Shown here: positions 53,131 to 62,475 of the stretch, in pieces | Numbering within the stretch: the first letter of the stretch is position 1 | Layout of the letters: every line of letters starts with the position of its first letter | From: WJMT01 sp964624145 | GTDB lineage: Bacteria; Acidobacteriota; Aminicenantia; Aminicenantales; Aminicenantaceae | Direction: 5' to 3' | Length of the DNA: 64,000 nucleotides | Assembly: GCA_964624145.1 (NCBI GenBank) | Contig: CAZUXT010000015.1 | Span: forward strand, 4,128 to 68,127 | The notes under the pieces: generated by a model | Told to the model about the DNA's origin: nothing | Databases searched by the model: none | Seen by the model: only the letters and a program-made list of their open reading frames with translations | Made by a program: the position numbers and the translations under genes

Positions 53131-55032
53131 ATGAAAATAATTGAAAGAATGGCCGTCGCAATTATGACATTGGTCGTTGTTGTCATTCCCGCAGTGTCAC
53201 AAAAAAAAGCAGAGGAGCCATCTCTGCCAATAATTTATTCTTCTAAGTACAACGTATCCGTATTGGGAGAAGATTTTCATCAGTTTAACACAAAGAAGTT
53301 TAAACAAGTGGTCGATTATTTAACAACACAATGCGGAATCAGTAAAAGTCAATTGATCACACCAAGTAAGATCACTCAAAAAGAGTTACTGAAAGTACAC
53401 AAACCTGAATACCTCAAATCATTGAGTGAACCAAGAAACATTGCACAAATTTTAGAAATGCCGTCTTTGAGATTTATTCCTGTTACAAGCCTTAAGAGTG
53501 GCTTGCTAGAGCCAATGCTTTTTGGGGCTGGAGGAACAGTGCTTGGAGTAAAGAAGGCTATTGAATCCGGGTGGGCCATAAATCTTTCCGGCGGTTACCA
53601 TCATGCAAAAAGAGATCAAGGAGAGGGATTTTGCTTTTTTGCAGATATTCCTATTGCTGTTAAATGCCTTTGGGAAGAAAAACCACACTCAAAAGTATTG
53701 ATCGTTGATTTAGATGCGCATCAAGGAAATGGTGTCTCGTCAATATTAGGAGATGATAACAGAATAGCAATTCTTGATATATATAATTCACAAGTTTTTC
53801 CTGATGATGAAAATGCTGAAAGATTGGTATCCTATAATATTCCGATAACGCGCCAGACAGATACAAGAACATATTTGGGATTAATAGATAAATGGCTGCC
53901 CATTGCAATTAGAGAGCATAAACCTGATCTGATAATTTACAATGCTGGAACTGATATATTTATTTTGGATGCGCTTGGTGGTCTTTCTATCACGGAACAA
54001 GGGATTATCAAGAGAGATGAAAAGGTTTTCAAAGCAGCCGTAGATAACAGTATTCCGATTTTGATGTTACTAGCAGGCGGATACCATGAAAAATCAGGTG
54101 AGATTATCGGAAAATCGATTGAAAACTTATTAAATACCGTTCTAAAAACGCCAGAACAACCTGAGTTCTCTGTTTTGACAGGACCATATCTGGGGCAAAA
54201 ACCACCGGGAAAAACTCCGGAGCTATTTGCTCCCGGGATTCTGGCAAAAGATGATCTTGGTTTTAATACGGCGTTCTCTCCTGATGGAAATGAGTTATTC
54301 TTTACTTCTATAGAAAGCAAAACCGATCAAGATTTTCAGTATGTCATTAAACATTTTATTCGCGAAAACAATATCTGGAATGGTCCTGAAATAGCCTTTT
54401 TTTCAGGAATCCACAATGATGCAGATGTGACATTTTCTCCTGATGGTAAAAGACTTTTTTTCTGCTCCGAACGACCTCACCCCAAATCCGCTGATATGGA
54501 TATCTGGTATATTGAAAAGACTGATTCAGGATGGTCTCAGCCGGTATATGCAGGAACAGAAGTGAATACAGTCTACAATGAAGTGCATGCCGTATTGACG
54601 GAAAAGGCAAATCTATTCTTTGCTTCCAACAGACCCGGTGGCTATGGTGATAAGGACATTTACATGGCTACATTGAGGAATGGCAAGTTTACAGAGATTA
54701 AAAATCTTGGTGTGAATGTGAATTCAAAATACCTGGACAGCAATTGTTATGTCCCACCGGATGAAAGATATATTTTATTCGAATCGACAAAGCCCGGCGG
54801 ATACGGAGAGGTCGATCTTTATGTGAGTTTCCAGACTTATGATAGAGATTGGACCAAGGCTGTTAATTTGGGAGATTCAGTCAATACAGAGGGATATGAT
54901 TTAGCACCTATTGTTTCACCAGACGGCAAGTACCTGTTTTTTTTCCGGACCCGCTCTGGAGATAAAAATGGGCTATTCTGGATAAGCATAAAAATCATCA
55001 AGGATTTGAAAAGGAGAGTGTTAGCGAAATGA
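53131..55032 (+). CDS. Exported histone-deacetylase-fold enzyme fused to a PD40 propeller
   Basis: 633 residues with a signal peptide (about residues 1-23). Residues 30-345 match the arginase/deacetylase fold of HDAC, AcuC and acetylpolyamine amidohydrolases: H157-H158 (SGGYHHAK), zinc ligands D195 and H197 (VDLDAHQGNG) and D275 (YNAGTD), and Y318 (AGGYHEKS). All catalytic residues are present. From residue 350 a PD40 propeller begins with GPYLGQKPPG and ELFAPGILA, the same signature as in the proteins at 31940 and 45770. An exported deacetylase joined to a binding propeller suggests extracellular N-acetyl substrates, such as acetylated polyamines or glycans; this is inference. Its stop overlaps the start of the CPBP gene. 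Confidence 0.88.
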   Translation: MKIIERMAVAIMTLVVVVIPAVSQKKAEEPSLPIIYSSKYNVSVLGEDFHQFNTKKFKQVVDYLTTQCGISKSQLITPSKITQKELLKVHKPEYLKSLSEPRNIAQILEMPSLRFIPVTSLKSGLLEPMLFGAGGTVLGVKKAIESGWAINLSGGYHHAKRDQGEGFCFFADIPIAVKCLWEEKPHSKVLIVDLDAHQGNGVSSILGDDNRIAILDIYNSQVFPDDENAERLVSYNIPITRQTDTRTYLGLIDKWLPIAIREHKPDLIIYNAGTDIFILDALGGLSITEQGIIKRDEKVFKAAVDNSIPILMLLAGGYHEKSGEIIGKSIENLLNTVLKTPEQPEFSVLTGPYLGQKPPGKTPELFAPGILAKDDLGFNTAFSPDGNELFFTSIESKTDQDFQYVIKHFIRENNIWNGPEIAFFSGIHNDADVTFSPDGKRLFFCSERPHPKSADMDIWYIEKTDSGWSQPVYAGTEVNTVYNEVHAVLTEKANLFFASNRPGGYGDKDIYMATLRNGKFTEIKNLGVNVNSKYLDSNCYVPPDERYILFESTKPGGYGEVDLYVSFQTYDRDWTKAVNLGDSVNTEGYDLAPIVSPDGKYLFFFRTRSGDKNGLFWISIKIIKDLKRRVLAK

Positions 55033-55826
55033 AAAAAGAAAATGGAAGTGTGTGGTGGTTTTTCCTCATCGCTATTGGCTTTACCTGGATATTTCAACTG
55101 CCCCGCACCCTGGATTCACAGGGGATAGTTGAATCTCCTCAGTTTCTCTTGCATCTTTCAAGGTACCTTCCCCAACTTGGCCCCTTCATTGCTGCATTTT
55201 TACTAACATTTTTGATTGCTGGGAAAGATGGGGTGATAAAACTAATAAAAAGGGGCTGGAATACCAAATTTAGTAAGATTTGGCTGATACCGACATTACT
55301 CTTGTTGCCGGCCATGGAGGGTTTGGCTGTTTTGTCAGCCAAACTTTTTGGAGGTGCGGCTTTCCCAGAACCGGATATTTTTTTTCATCCAATATCCTAT
55401 CTGAAATATTTACTTGGTTTGCTTTATTTGGCAGCACTGGAGGAGTACGGATGGAGAGGATTTGCTCTTGTTCGACTTCAAAAAAAGTGGAATGCGCTTA
55501 CTTCAAGCCTCATTCTCGGAGCGTTCTGGGGACCGTGGCATTTGCAGCAGTGGTTTATGGGAGGGGCTTATCGGAGTAATGTTCCTTTTTTGGCATTCTG
55601 GTTTGGGATACTCATGCAGGCGGTGTTGCTTACCTGGCTATTCAACAATACAAAAGCTAGTCTCCTCCCTGTAATTATCTTTCATGCACTCATGAATGCT
55701 CAAGTATTTCCAACTTGGGGAACCAGTCAATCTACGATGTTCTTTGTATCAATTTGGACTATAGTGACTGTCTCAGTGGTCATTATTTGGGGTCCCAAAA
55801 AACTCATGCGTCGGAAAACAGAATGA
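55029..55826 (+). CDS. CPBP-family intramembrane metalloprotease
   Basis: 265 residues with about seven helices. The signature is E138-E139-x3-R143 (LEEYGWRGFAL), then WGPWHLQQW and a later H in IFHALMNAQ. These are the catalytic motifs of the CPBP (Abi/CAAX) group. The ATGA overlap with the deacetylase-propeller gene shows translational coupling, so the two proteins are made together. The coupling suggests that the protease may process or protect the exported partner, but this is inference. Confidence 0.88.
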   Translation: MKKENGSVWWFFLIAIGFTWIFQLPRTLDSQGIVESPQFLLHLSRYLPQLGPFIAAFLLTFLIAGKDGVIKLIKRGWNTKFSKIWLIPTLLLLPAMEGLAVLSAKLFGGAAFPEPDIFFHPISYLKYLLGLLYLAALEEYGWRGFALVRLQKKWNALTSSLILGAFWGPWHLQQWFMGGAYRSNVPFLAFWFGILMQAVLLTWLFNNTKASLLPVIIFHALMNAQVFPTWGTSQSTMFFVSIWTIVTVSVVIIWGPKKLMRRKTE

Positions 55827-55900
55827 TTTCCGGTGGTCAATATTATCGAAGAATTGAAACCTAAGAAATAACAAAATAAAAAGCAAAAGGAGAAATTAAA

Positions 55901-56404
55901 ATGAAAGAATTTTTAAGTCTGTTTTCTTTTGTTTGGGTTTCTTTTTAATCCTGATGCCCATACTTTTTGTTCAGGTAAACTGTAAATCGCCGGCTGAGCC
56001 AAGTAATCATGTAGTTTTTGCCTACCGGTATAATGTAAAAGTTATTTATGAGCGGAATCCCAATGATATTACTAATCCTGAGTGTAAAAATGATATAGAG
56101 ATTAGATACTATCTCTATGATCCATCTGGTGCAGGCGATACTGGTGGTACGATAAACCCGGAGAGAGCGAGAATGCATTTGTTGGCTATCTCGAACGTGT
56201 GTTTATTCAGTCAGGAGATTACCAAAGAAGACATTATGTTTGGGTTCAAGACCCTAAGCTTTATGATGGCCAAGATTGGATTTCTTCAAAAACACCGGAT
56301 GGTCTATCCGTAGAGGGCTCTTATGCCATCAGCATTACTGGTTTTAAATATTACTATAAAATGTCTGCGGAAAATAGCGGAGTTGCAGTAACAAACATCA
56401 AATG
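55901..56404 (+). pseudogene. Small lipoprotein gene broken by two frameshifts
   Basis: A good AAGGAG site and ATG at 55901 start MKEFLSLFSFV, which soon stops. Shifting frame near 55930 continues a signal peptide with lipobox (LFVQVNC) and a mature segment (KSPAEPSNHVVFAYRYNVKV). A second shift near 56150 is needed to continue with ESENAFVGYLERVFIQSGDY to the stop at 56404. Joined, it would be a lipoprotein of about 165 residues of unknown function. Either the gene is decaying or the assembly has two indels here. Confidence 0.65.
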
Positions 56405-56456
56405 AACATTCAAAGGATAAGCTGCCGGTTTGGCTGCATCAAAAGGAGAAAGGAAT

Positions 56457-57476
56457 ATGACAAAAAGAAGCATTGTTTTATTGCTCGTTATGTGCGTTGG
56501 CTTGGCTTTTGGCCAGGAGGAGACGAAAGAGTTCGAAAGTTATCAAGAAATGCGAGGGTATATTGGGAGTTTGTTCCAGCAGCAAAAATATGAAAAAGCG
56601 GCGAGAATTCTGGAAAACCATCTGGACCGGTTCCCTGATCATCTTGAGGCCAATGCATACAATCTGGCCCTTGTTCACGGACGATTAAAGCAATACCAGG
56701 AAGCTATTAAAGCTCTCCGGTATGCCTTAGACAGAGATGTCTGGTTCAATAAATATGCATTCGGAGCAGAGTTTTGGGAACCGTTCAAAAAAATGGAAGA
56801 ATTTAAAAATCTTTTAGACCGGAATGAGACATTCAGGCAGGAAGCCCAAAAATCAGCCAAACCCGATCTGCTGGTACTCACACCCAAAGGATACAACAAA
56901 GAAGAAAGGAAATATCCCCTTTTTGTTGCACTTCATGGAGGCAGCAGCAATATAGAAAATTTCAGAAAAGTGTGGAAGCCAAAAAAAATGGAAGAAGAAT
57001 TCATAACCGCTTATGTTCAATCCTCATTGGTTGTGGGCATGGACAGCTATACCTGGACAGAGGATATCGAGACGGCTAAAAAAGAGATCGTTGAGGCATA
57101 TAATGAGATTGTCAAGAAATATCCGGTTGATGAAAAAGAAATCATAATCGGAGGATTTTCCGCCGGAGGGGTTGCCGCATTGGAGATCATACTGTGCAAC
57201 TCAATACCTGTTCACGGATTTGTGGTTTTGTGTCCGGCAAAGCCAGAGAGCTTTAGTGATGAAAATATCAAAAAGGCGAAAGAAAGAGGAGTCCGAGGTA
57301 CGATTTTAACCACTGAAATGGATCCCCGATTATCCGTACAAAAGGAGATGGTTGAGGTTTTAAAAACCACGGGACTGCAGTATCAGTTTGTGGTGACTCC
57401 AAATATAGGGCATTGGTTTCCCGAAGATCTGGATGTGAAGATAGACGAGGCCATTCATCACATCAGAAATAGATAA
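56457..57476 (+). CDS. Exported alpha/beta hydrolase (phospholipase/carboxylesterase type) with N-terminal TPR-like segment
   Basis: 339 residues from ATG 56457 behind AAAGGAG; a TTG upstream is not needed. After the signal peptide, residues 30-95 form a TPR-like pair (QQQKYEKAARILENHLDRFP). The hydrolase domain has the oxyanion-side HGGSS (160-164), the nucleophile S235 in GGFSAGG, an Asp candidate D289 and H319 in NIGHWFPED, so the triad looks complete. It is likely an esterase acting in the periplasm. The related protein next to it (57527) has lost its nucleophile, so the two may work as an active and inactive pair. Confidence 0.84.
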   Translation: MTKRSIVLLLVMCVGLAFGQEETKEFESYQEMRGYIGSLFQQQKYEKAARILENHLDRFPDHLEANAYNLALVHGRLKQYQEAIKALRYALDRDVWFNKYAFGAEFWEPFKKMEEFKNLLDRNETFRQEAQKSAKPDLLVLTPKGYNKEERKYPLFVALHGGSSNIENFRKVWKPKKMEEEFITAYVQSSLVVGMDSYTWTEDIETAKKEIVEAYNEIVKKYPVDEKEIIIGGFSAGGVAALEIILCNSIPVHGFVVLCPAKPESFSDENIKKAKERGVRGTILTTEMDPRLSVQKEMVEVLKTTGLQYQFVVTPNIGHWFPEDLDVKIDEAIHHIRNR

Positions 57477-57526
57477 TTTTTCTTTGAATTAAAACCGGAA
57501 GAATCTAAATATAAGGAGAAATAAAG

Positions 57527-59056
57527 ATGAAAAGAATGAATCGAATTATTATATCATTGCTGGCTCTAGCTGTTTTTATCATGCCAATATTGGCACAGGA
57601 AGACGGTGATCTTGTTTCGATCGGCACGTATCGAAAACTGCATTCGAAAGTCTTGAATGAAGACCGCCTATTATTGGTTAATTTGCCAAGAGGGTATGAT
57701 GAAACGACGGTTCGTTATCCTGTGCTGTATATTTTATATGGTGGTCAAGTTGAAGGATACTTTGCTGACGCAGTTCATATTGTTTGCCGTCTTAATGAGG
57801 CCAGCCGAATTCCAAACATAATCATTGTCGGTGTTAAGAACATTGACCGTTATCGGGATTGTCTTCCCATTAACAGGAACGGAGAACCGGGAGGTGCGGA
57901 CAATTTTCTGAAGTTCTTTTCAGAAGAGCTGATCCCCTTTATTGATCAGTCTTACCGGACCAAGGATTTTCGCATTTTGCTCGGTCCTCAGGCCGGAGCT
58001 GCTTTCAGTCTCTTTGCTCTGATGGAAAATCCCAGCCTTTTCAGAGTCAACATTGTCATGAATCCGTTCTGGATCCAAGCAAACAGGGAGTATATGCTCG
58101 AAAAAGCAAAGGATTTTTTTGGGAAAGAAGGATCATTAAACAATTTTCTTTTCATGACCAGCAACTCCAGTGATGATAACGATGTGACCATGGAATATTT
58201 ACAGAAGTTCATAACAGTCGTTGAGAATAGGAAAAGAAGCGGTTTTACCTTAATCATAAACCAACTTATAGAAAGAGAATCGGGCATCATCTCCTCACCG
58301 AGACTCAGAGAAGGCCTGGAGGTGTTTTTCAGGGATTACAGATTTCCTCACGATATACAAATAAACGGACTTGAGGATTTGAAAGCCTATTATCAAAAAC
58401 TCTCACAAAAATACGGGTATGAAGTCGATGTCCCGGAATTCACGCTGGTCAGGCAGGGAGACAGGCTGGATGAAAGGGGTAAATTGGAGGAGGCAAAAGA
58501 AGTCTTTGAATATATCGTTGAAAAATACCCCCATGACCTCAACAGCTATGCCAGACTGGCTGATCTGCATCGGCGGTGGGGGAATTATGAGCTTGCGATT
58601 CAGTATTATGAAGAGCTCCTCAAGAGGAGATGGATGCCGTTTATGGAGCAAAGACTGAATTCTCTAAAAAAATATTTGAATGAATCAGCTGTGTATGCGG
58701 TTGAAAAAGCCATTACTGATTCCGGTATTGATGCCGGGATTGCAAAGTTCCGAGAGCTCAGGGCTGATAAAGACCAAAAGTTAATCTTCAGGGAAAACGA
58801 TTTTATTACTCTCGGATACAATTTCATGACCAGAGGAATGATGCAGGCGGCTGTGGAGGTGTTTAAGATGAATGTTGCAATGAATCCACAATCGGCGAAT
58901 GCTTATGACAGCCTGGGGGAAGCGTATATGAGAATCGGTGATAAAAAGAAGGCAATTAGGAATTACCAAAGGTCATTAGAGCTGAATCCAGATAATACTA
59001 ATGCTGAAAAAATGCTTAAAAATTTAAAAAAGGACATGAAAAACGAAATAAGTTAA
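57527..59056 (+). CDS. Exported esterase-fold protein lacking the Ser nucleophile, with C-terminal TPR repeats
   Basis: 509 residues with a signal peptide. Residues 30-270 match the esterase D/enterochelin esterase group (LVNLPRGYDETTVRYPVLYI; FFSEELIPFIDQSYRTKD). The elbow that should be G-x-S-x-G reads G153-P-Q155-A-G157, so the Ser is replaced by Gln and the usual esterase chemistry is not possible. The C-terminal third holds TPR units (LNSYARLADLHRRWGNYELA; NAYDSLGEAYMRIGDKKKAI). It may be a binding protein or regulatory partner of the intact esterase encoded just upstream. Confidence 0.82.
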   Translation: MKRMNRIIISLLALAVFIMPILAQEDGDLVSIGTYRKLHSKVLNEDRLLLVNLPRGYDETTVRYPVLYILYGGQVEGYFADAVHIVCRLNEASRIPNIIIVGVKNIDRYRDCLPINRNGEPGGADNFLKFFSEELIPFIDQSYRTKDFRILLGPQAGAAFSLFALMENPSLFRVNIVMNPFWIQANREYMLEKAKDFFGKEGSLNNFLFMTSNSSDDNDVTMEYLQKFITVVENRKRSGFTLIINQLIERESGIISSPRLREGLEVFFRDYRFPHDIQINGLEDLKAYYQKLSQKYGYEVDVPEFTLVRQGDRLDERGKLEEAKEVFEYIVEKYPHDLNSYARLADLHRRWGNYELAIQYYEELLKRRWMPFMEQRLNSLKKYLNESAVYAVEKAITDSGIDAGIAKFRELRADKDQKLIFRENDFITLGYNFMTRGMMQAAVEVFKMNVAMNPQSANAYDSLGEAYMRIGDKKKAIRNYQRSLELNPDNTNAEKMLKNLKKDMKNEIS

Positions 59057-59072
59057 AAAAATGAGGATAGTC

Positions 59073-60767
59073 ATGAAACAAAAAAAATCAAGTTTACAAA
59101 TTATTGGGATGGTGTTTTTTTTGCTCATTATCGTAACCGTAACCTGGGGCCAGATAACTCAAAGATCGAAACAATGGTTGGAGGATCTTGACTATTTAGT
59201 CAAACGGTTAGAAATTACTCACCCAAACCTCTATTGTAATGTAACCCATGAATTCTTTTCAAAAGCTGTTAATCAGCTTCGAAAAAAGATTCCGTCATTG
59301 ACCGATTTAGAAATCAGCATGGAGATATATAAAATGATTGCGCTGATTCGCGACGGCCACACATATGTTAGTATGCCTCAAGACGTATCCAGTCTCCTCC
59401 ATTATTATCCTGTCCGCTTTTATCCGTTTTCAGACGGACTTTACATCATCTCTGCTGAAAAAAAGCATGAAGATAGTGTCGGCAAAAAAGTTGTCCGGAT
59501 TGGACAGGTATCTGCTCGGGATGCAATGGAACGTCTGTCAATGTTGATAAGCGGCGATAATGAAATGGGAAGGCTTAAAAAAATCCCCAGATATCTTATT
59601 CTCGCTGAATTTTTACAGCATGTTGGGATCAATAATTCGACGGAAGAACTTGTCTTAAGACTTGCCGATAGGGACGGCAGTGAAAGGATTGTTTCATTAA
59701 AGGCTAAGTTATTTCCCGGAAATTACATGCGTCTTGTTCATGATAGATTATTTCCCGTTTTGGATGATTCGATTATCACGATCAATGAGAAATGTGACGA
59801 TCTGACACCTCTGTGGCTGCAACGTCCGGATGAGAGATACTGGTTCAAATATATAGAAAATCAGAATGCTTATTATATGCAAATCAATGAGATGTATCAT
59901 AAAGAAGAGGAAGATTTCGATTCGTTTTGCAAACGATTATTCAATCTGATTGATGAACACCCATCAGCCCGCCTTATTGTCGATGTTCGAAATAACACCG
60001 GAGGCAACCGGATCGAATGGCCGCTGATAAGGGAAATTATCAACCGGCCGGATCTTAATCAGCCTGACCGTATATTCTTACTCATCGGGCGATTCACTTT
60101 TTCAGCAGCCCAGAATCTGACGAATTACATCGAAAAGTTTACAAATGCAAGGCTTGTGGGCGAGCCCACTTCGGGAAAACCAAACCATTTTGGTTCTGTT
60201 GTCCATTTTACCCTCCCGAACACCAAATTTTATGTGTCATGTTCCGTTTATTATTATCAGGATTCAGATCCGGATGATCTGAGGCTTACAACACAGCCGG
60301 ATATTTCTGTTCCTTTTACAGGGGATGATTACATATCCAATCGCGATCCTGTTTTAGAACGCGTTTTGCAAAACGATCTCATCGCACATTTGCCTAACTT
60401 AACGGAAGTGATGAAACAGTCCTACGAACAAGAAGGCATAAAGGGTGCTCTTCAGAAATACAATGAAATCAGAAAGGAGTATATGCATGCAGGAATAAAT
60501 GTTGAATACCATCTGGATCGATTGGGTTCATGGTTGACTTGGAGTAAAGAAAATGTTAATCACGCATTAACAATATACCGTCGTCTCTTACGAGAATCTC
60601 CAAATTCAGTCGAAGGAAATCTTCAGTGTGGATTATCATTAGAAAGACTAGGACAGTACAGTGAAGCGAAGAGATATTATAATAAGTGTTTGGAACTGCA
60701 CCCGGGTCATACTGTGGCGAAACGCAGACTTGGATTGTTAGAACTCGAATCAGGAATAAAAAAATAA
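59073..60767 (+). CDS. Exported S41-family peptidase-like protein with TPR tail
   Basis: 564 residues from ATG 59073, behind GAGGA; an in-frame ATG lies at 59061. A signal-like helix (IIGMVFFLLIIVTVTW) leads to an N-terminal helical domain and an S41 (C-terminal-processing/tricorn-type) catalytic domain: ARLIVDVRNNTGGNRIEWP, the Ser in GRFTFSAAQNL, and the Lys candidate in VGEPTSGKPNHFG. No PDZ domain is obvious. The last 90 residues include a TPR unit (GLSLERLGQYSEAKRYYNKC). It should cleave peptides outside the cytoplasm. It shares the TPR-tail design with its two upstream neighbours and lies in the same operon. Confidence 0.85.
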   Translation: MKQKKSSLQIIGMVFFLLIIVTVTWGQITQRSKQWLEDLDYLVKRLEITHPNLYCNVTHEFFSKAVNQLRKKIPSLTDLEISMEIYKMIALIRDGHTYVSMPQDVSSLLHYYPVRFYPFSDGLYIISAEKKHEDSVGKKVVRIGQVSARDAMERLSMLISGDNEMGRLKKIPRYLILAEFLQHVGINNSTEELVLRLADRDGSERIVSLKAKLFPGNYMRLVHDRLFPVLDDSIITINEKCDDLTPLWLQRPDERYWFKYIENQNAYYMQINEMYHKEEEDFDSFCKRLFNLIDEHPSARLIVDVRNNTGGNRIEWPLIREIINRPDLNQPDRIFLLIGRFTFSAAQNLTNYIEKFTNARLVGEPTSGKPNHFGSVVHFTLPNTKFYVSCSVYYYQDSDPDDLRLTTQPDISVPFTGDDYISNRDPVLERVLQNDLIAHLPNLTEVMKQSYEQEGIKGALQKYNEIRKEYMHAGINVEYHLDRLGSWLTWSKENVNHALTIYRRLLRESPNSVEGNLQCGLSLERLGQYSEAKRYYNKCLELHPGHTVAKRRLGLLELESGIKK

Positions 60768-60789
60768 ATGGATTGAATTTTCTGCCCCT

Positions 60790-60867
60790 GATTGTGAAGT
60801 GCTTGATTTGAGAGGAAGCTAGCTCAAATATATGAACTCTACTCTGATTAATGAGCCGGTGTTTTAA
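60790..60867 (+). pseudogene. Relic of the 3' end of a serine hydrolase gene
   Basis: The reading DCEVLDLRGS, stop, LKYMNSTLINEPVF, stop matches the C-terminus of the protein at 43929-45680 (LDLRGDQPRYMNSTLIKEPV), with one internal stop. Nothing else of the gene remains upstream. With the PD40 relic after it, it accounts for part of the 331-base gap 60768-61098. Confidence 0.75.
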
Positions 60868-60956
60868 ATTGGATATTATGGTCATTTATCAATCATGGTT
60901 ATTAGTGAATCAAGATATGGGTCGGAAAGGTCAATTGGGCATAACTTTTTTTAGAA

Positions 60957-61082
60957 ATGGTTCCGAATATCACCCCAATGGTGACCAAAGATGGCAAATA
61001 TCTGTTTTGTTCCAATAGAGGAGACATCTATTGGGTTTCAATAAGAGTTATCGAAGAAAGTAAGCCAAAAACATTGCATTAA
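60957..61082 (+). pseudogene. Relic of the 3' end of a PD40 propeller gene
   Basis: An open stretch reads MVPNITPMVTKDGKYLFCSN, then RGDIYWVSIRVIEESK and a stop at 61082, matching the last propeller strands of the PD40 proteins (for example SPDGKYLFFSS and MDIYWVDAKIIQDIK at 45770). A stop codon lies just upstream in the frame, so the remainder of the gene is gone. The 60868-60956 stretch between the two relics holds no recognisable coding sequence. Confidence 0.65.
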
Positions 61083-61098
61083 AGAAAGGTGAAAAAAA

Positions 61099-62448
61099 AT
61101 GAAAAAACTAACATTACTTTTTGTCGTGTGTATGATAGGTATTCAAGCAGCCTATGCACAAAATACTGTCCTTATAAATACCCAGGAAATGGAAAAGAAA
61201 ATCGATAGTCTGATTATGCCACTGGTGGATGAAGGATTATTAAGTGGGTCAATTTTGATTGCGATACGCGGAAATATCTTAGTTGCAAAAAGTTATGGAT
61301 TAGCGGATCGTGAAAAAAATGTCCCTAACACGCCGGAGACCATTTATCGTATCGGTTCGATAACTAAAACAATATCAGCTCTTGCCATTATGCAGCTTCA
61401 AGAGAAAAACAAATTAAATATTCATGACAAACTCAATAACTATCTCGATGATTTTACTTATGGCGATAAGATCACTATCTATCATCTTCTTACCCACACC
61501 TCCGGTATTCCGAGCTACAATTGGTTGAGAAGTGAGAATAATCCGCAGGAACTTGATACTGTAATAGGCTGGATAAAAGAATTGGAACTGCAATCAAAAT
61601 CCGGCGAAAAATTTATGTACAGCAACTCAGGGTATGCTTTGCTCGCCAATATTATTGAAAAAGTGTCTGGATTGAAATATGAAGAATATCTTAAAGAAAA
61701 TATTTTCATACCCAGTAATATGGAAAATACAGGATTGTATCTAATGGACATTCCTCCATACAATATGGCTTTTGGATACGGACGTGTTGATTATGATGGA
61801 TTTGAGAAAGTGGCGCGCCCTTGTCCCTTGGGAAGAGGAGATGGAGATTTATATTCAACCGTAAAAGATTTATATAAGTTTATCATGGCTTTTTATAATG
61901 ACAAACTGATTTCTCCGGAATTGCGAAATCAGATGCTGGATACTTATAAAAACAATTGTGCTTTGGGTTGGTTTGTTGACAAACTTCAGGGGGAAGGCGT
62001 CGTTTATCATGATGGTGGTGAACTGGGTTACATGAGCAGTATGATATATTTCAAAGATAATGAATTGCTTCTCGTTTATCTTTTTAATAGCGATTTTTTA
62101 CTCACTCATATTGTTCAGCAGCAATTGGCAGCTATTGCTTTAGGGAAGCAGTATCAGCCTTTGTTCAAGAAAAAATATGACAAATCATCTGTTAATTCAT
62201 TTAAAACCTTTGCCGGTGAATATACCATTGATGAATCAAGTTCTTTTACTATATCAGTAGAAGATGGTCATATATTTTTTCAGGAGGCAGGAAAGCCAAA
62301 ATGCAAAGCATACTTGTTTGCTGAAAATTATATTTACATCAGAGAGATCAATTCCCGTATCCGGTTTGAAAAGAGTGAGGACGGGGCAGTTAAATATACT
62401 GCTTTTTTTGGCTTGTTTTTGGTCACCGGGGAACGCAAAACGAAATAA
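61099..62448 (+). CDS. Exported beta-lactamase-like serine hydrolase with short C-terminal beta domain
   Basis: 449 residues with a signal peptide ending near AYAQN. Motif 1 is S87-I-T-K90, motif 2 Y174-S-N176 and motif 3 reads HDGG in VVYHDGGELGYMSS. A DUF3471-like domain closes the chain (FAGEYTIDESSSFTISVEDG). All three motifs are present, so it should be active. It is close in layout to the partial gene at the right edge (63568), and the pair probably arose by duplication around the lipoprotein gene between them. Confidence 0.87.
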   Translation: MKKLTLLFVVCMIGIQAAYAQNTVLINTQEMEKKIDSLIMPLVDEGLLSGSILIAIRGNILVAKSYGLADREKNVPNTPETIYRIGSITKTISALAIMQLQEKNKLNIHDKLNNYLDDFTYGDKITIYHLLTHTSGIPSYNWLRSENNPQELDTVIGWIKELELQSKSGEKFMYSNSGYALLANIIEKVSGLKYEEYLKENIFIPSNMENTGLYLMDIPPYNMAFGYGRVDYDGFEKVARPCPLGRGDGDLYSTVKDLYKFIMAFYNDKLISPELRNQMLDTYKNNCALGWFVDKLQGEGVVYHDGGELGYMSSMIYFKDNELLLVYLFNSDFLLTHIVQQQLAAIALGKQYQPLFKKKYDKSSVNSFKTFAGEYTIDESSSFTISVEDGHIFFQEAGKPKCKAYLFAENYIYIREINSRIRFEKSEDGAVKYTAFFGLFLVTGERKTK

Positions 62449-62475
62449 AAAAAATTGTAAAAAAATCAAAGAATC

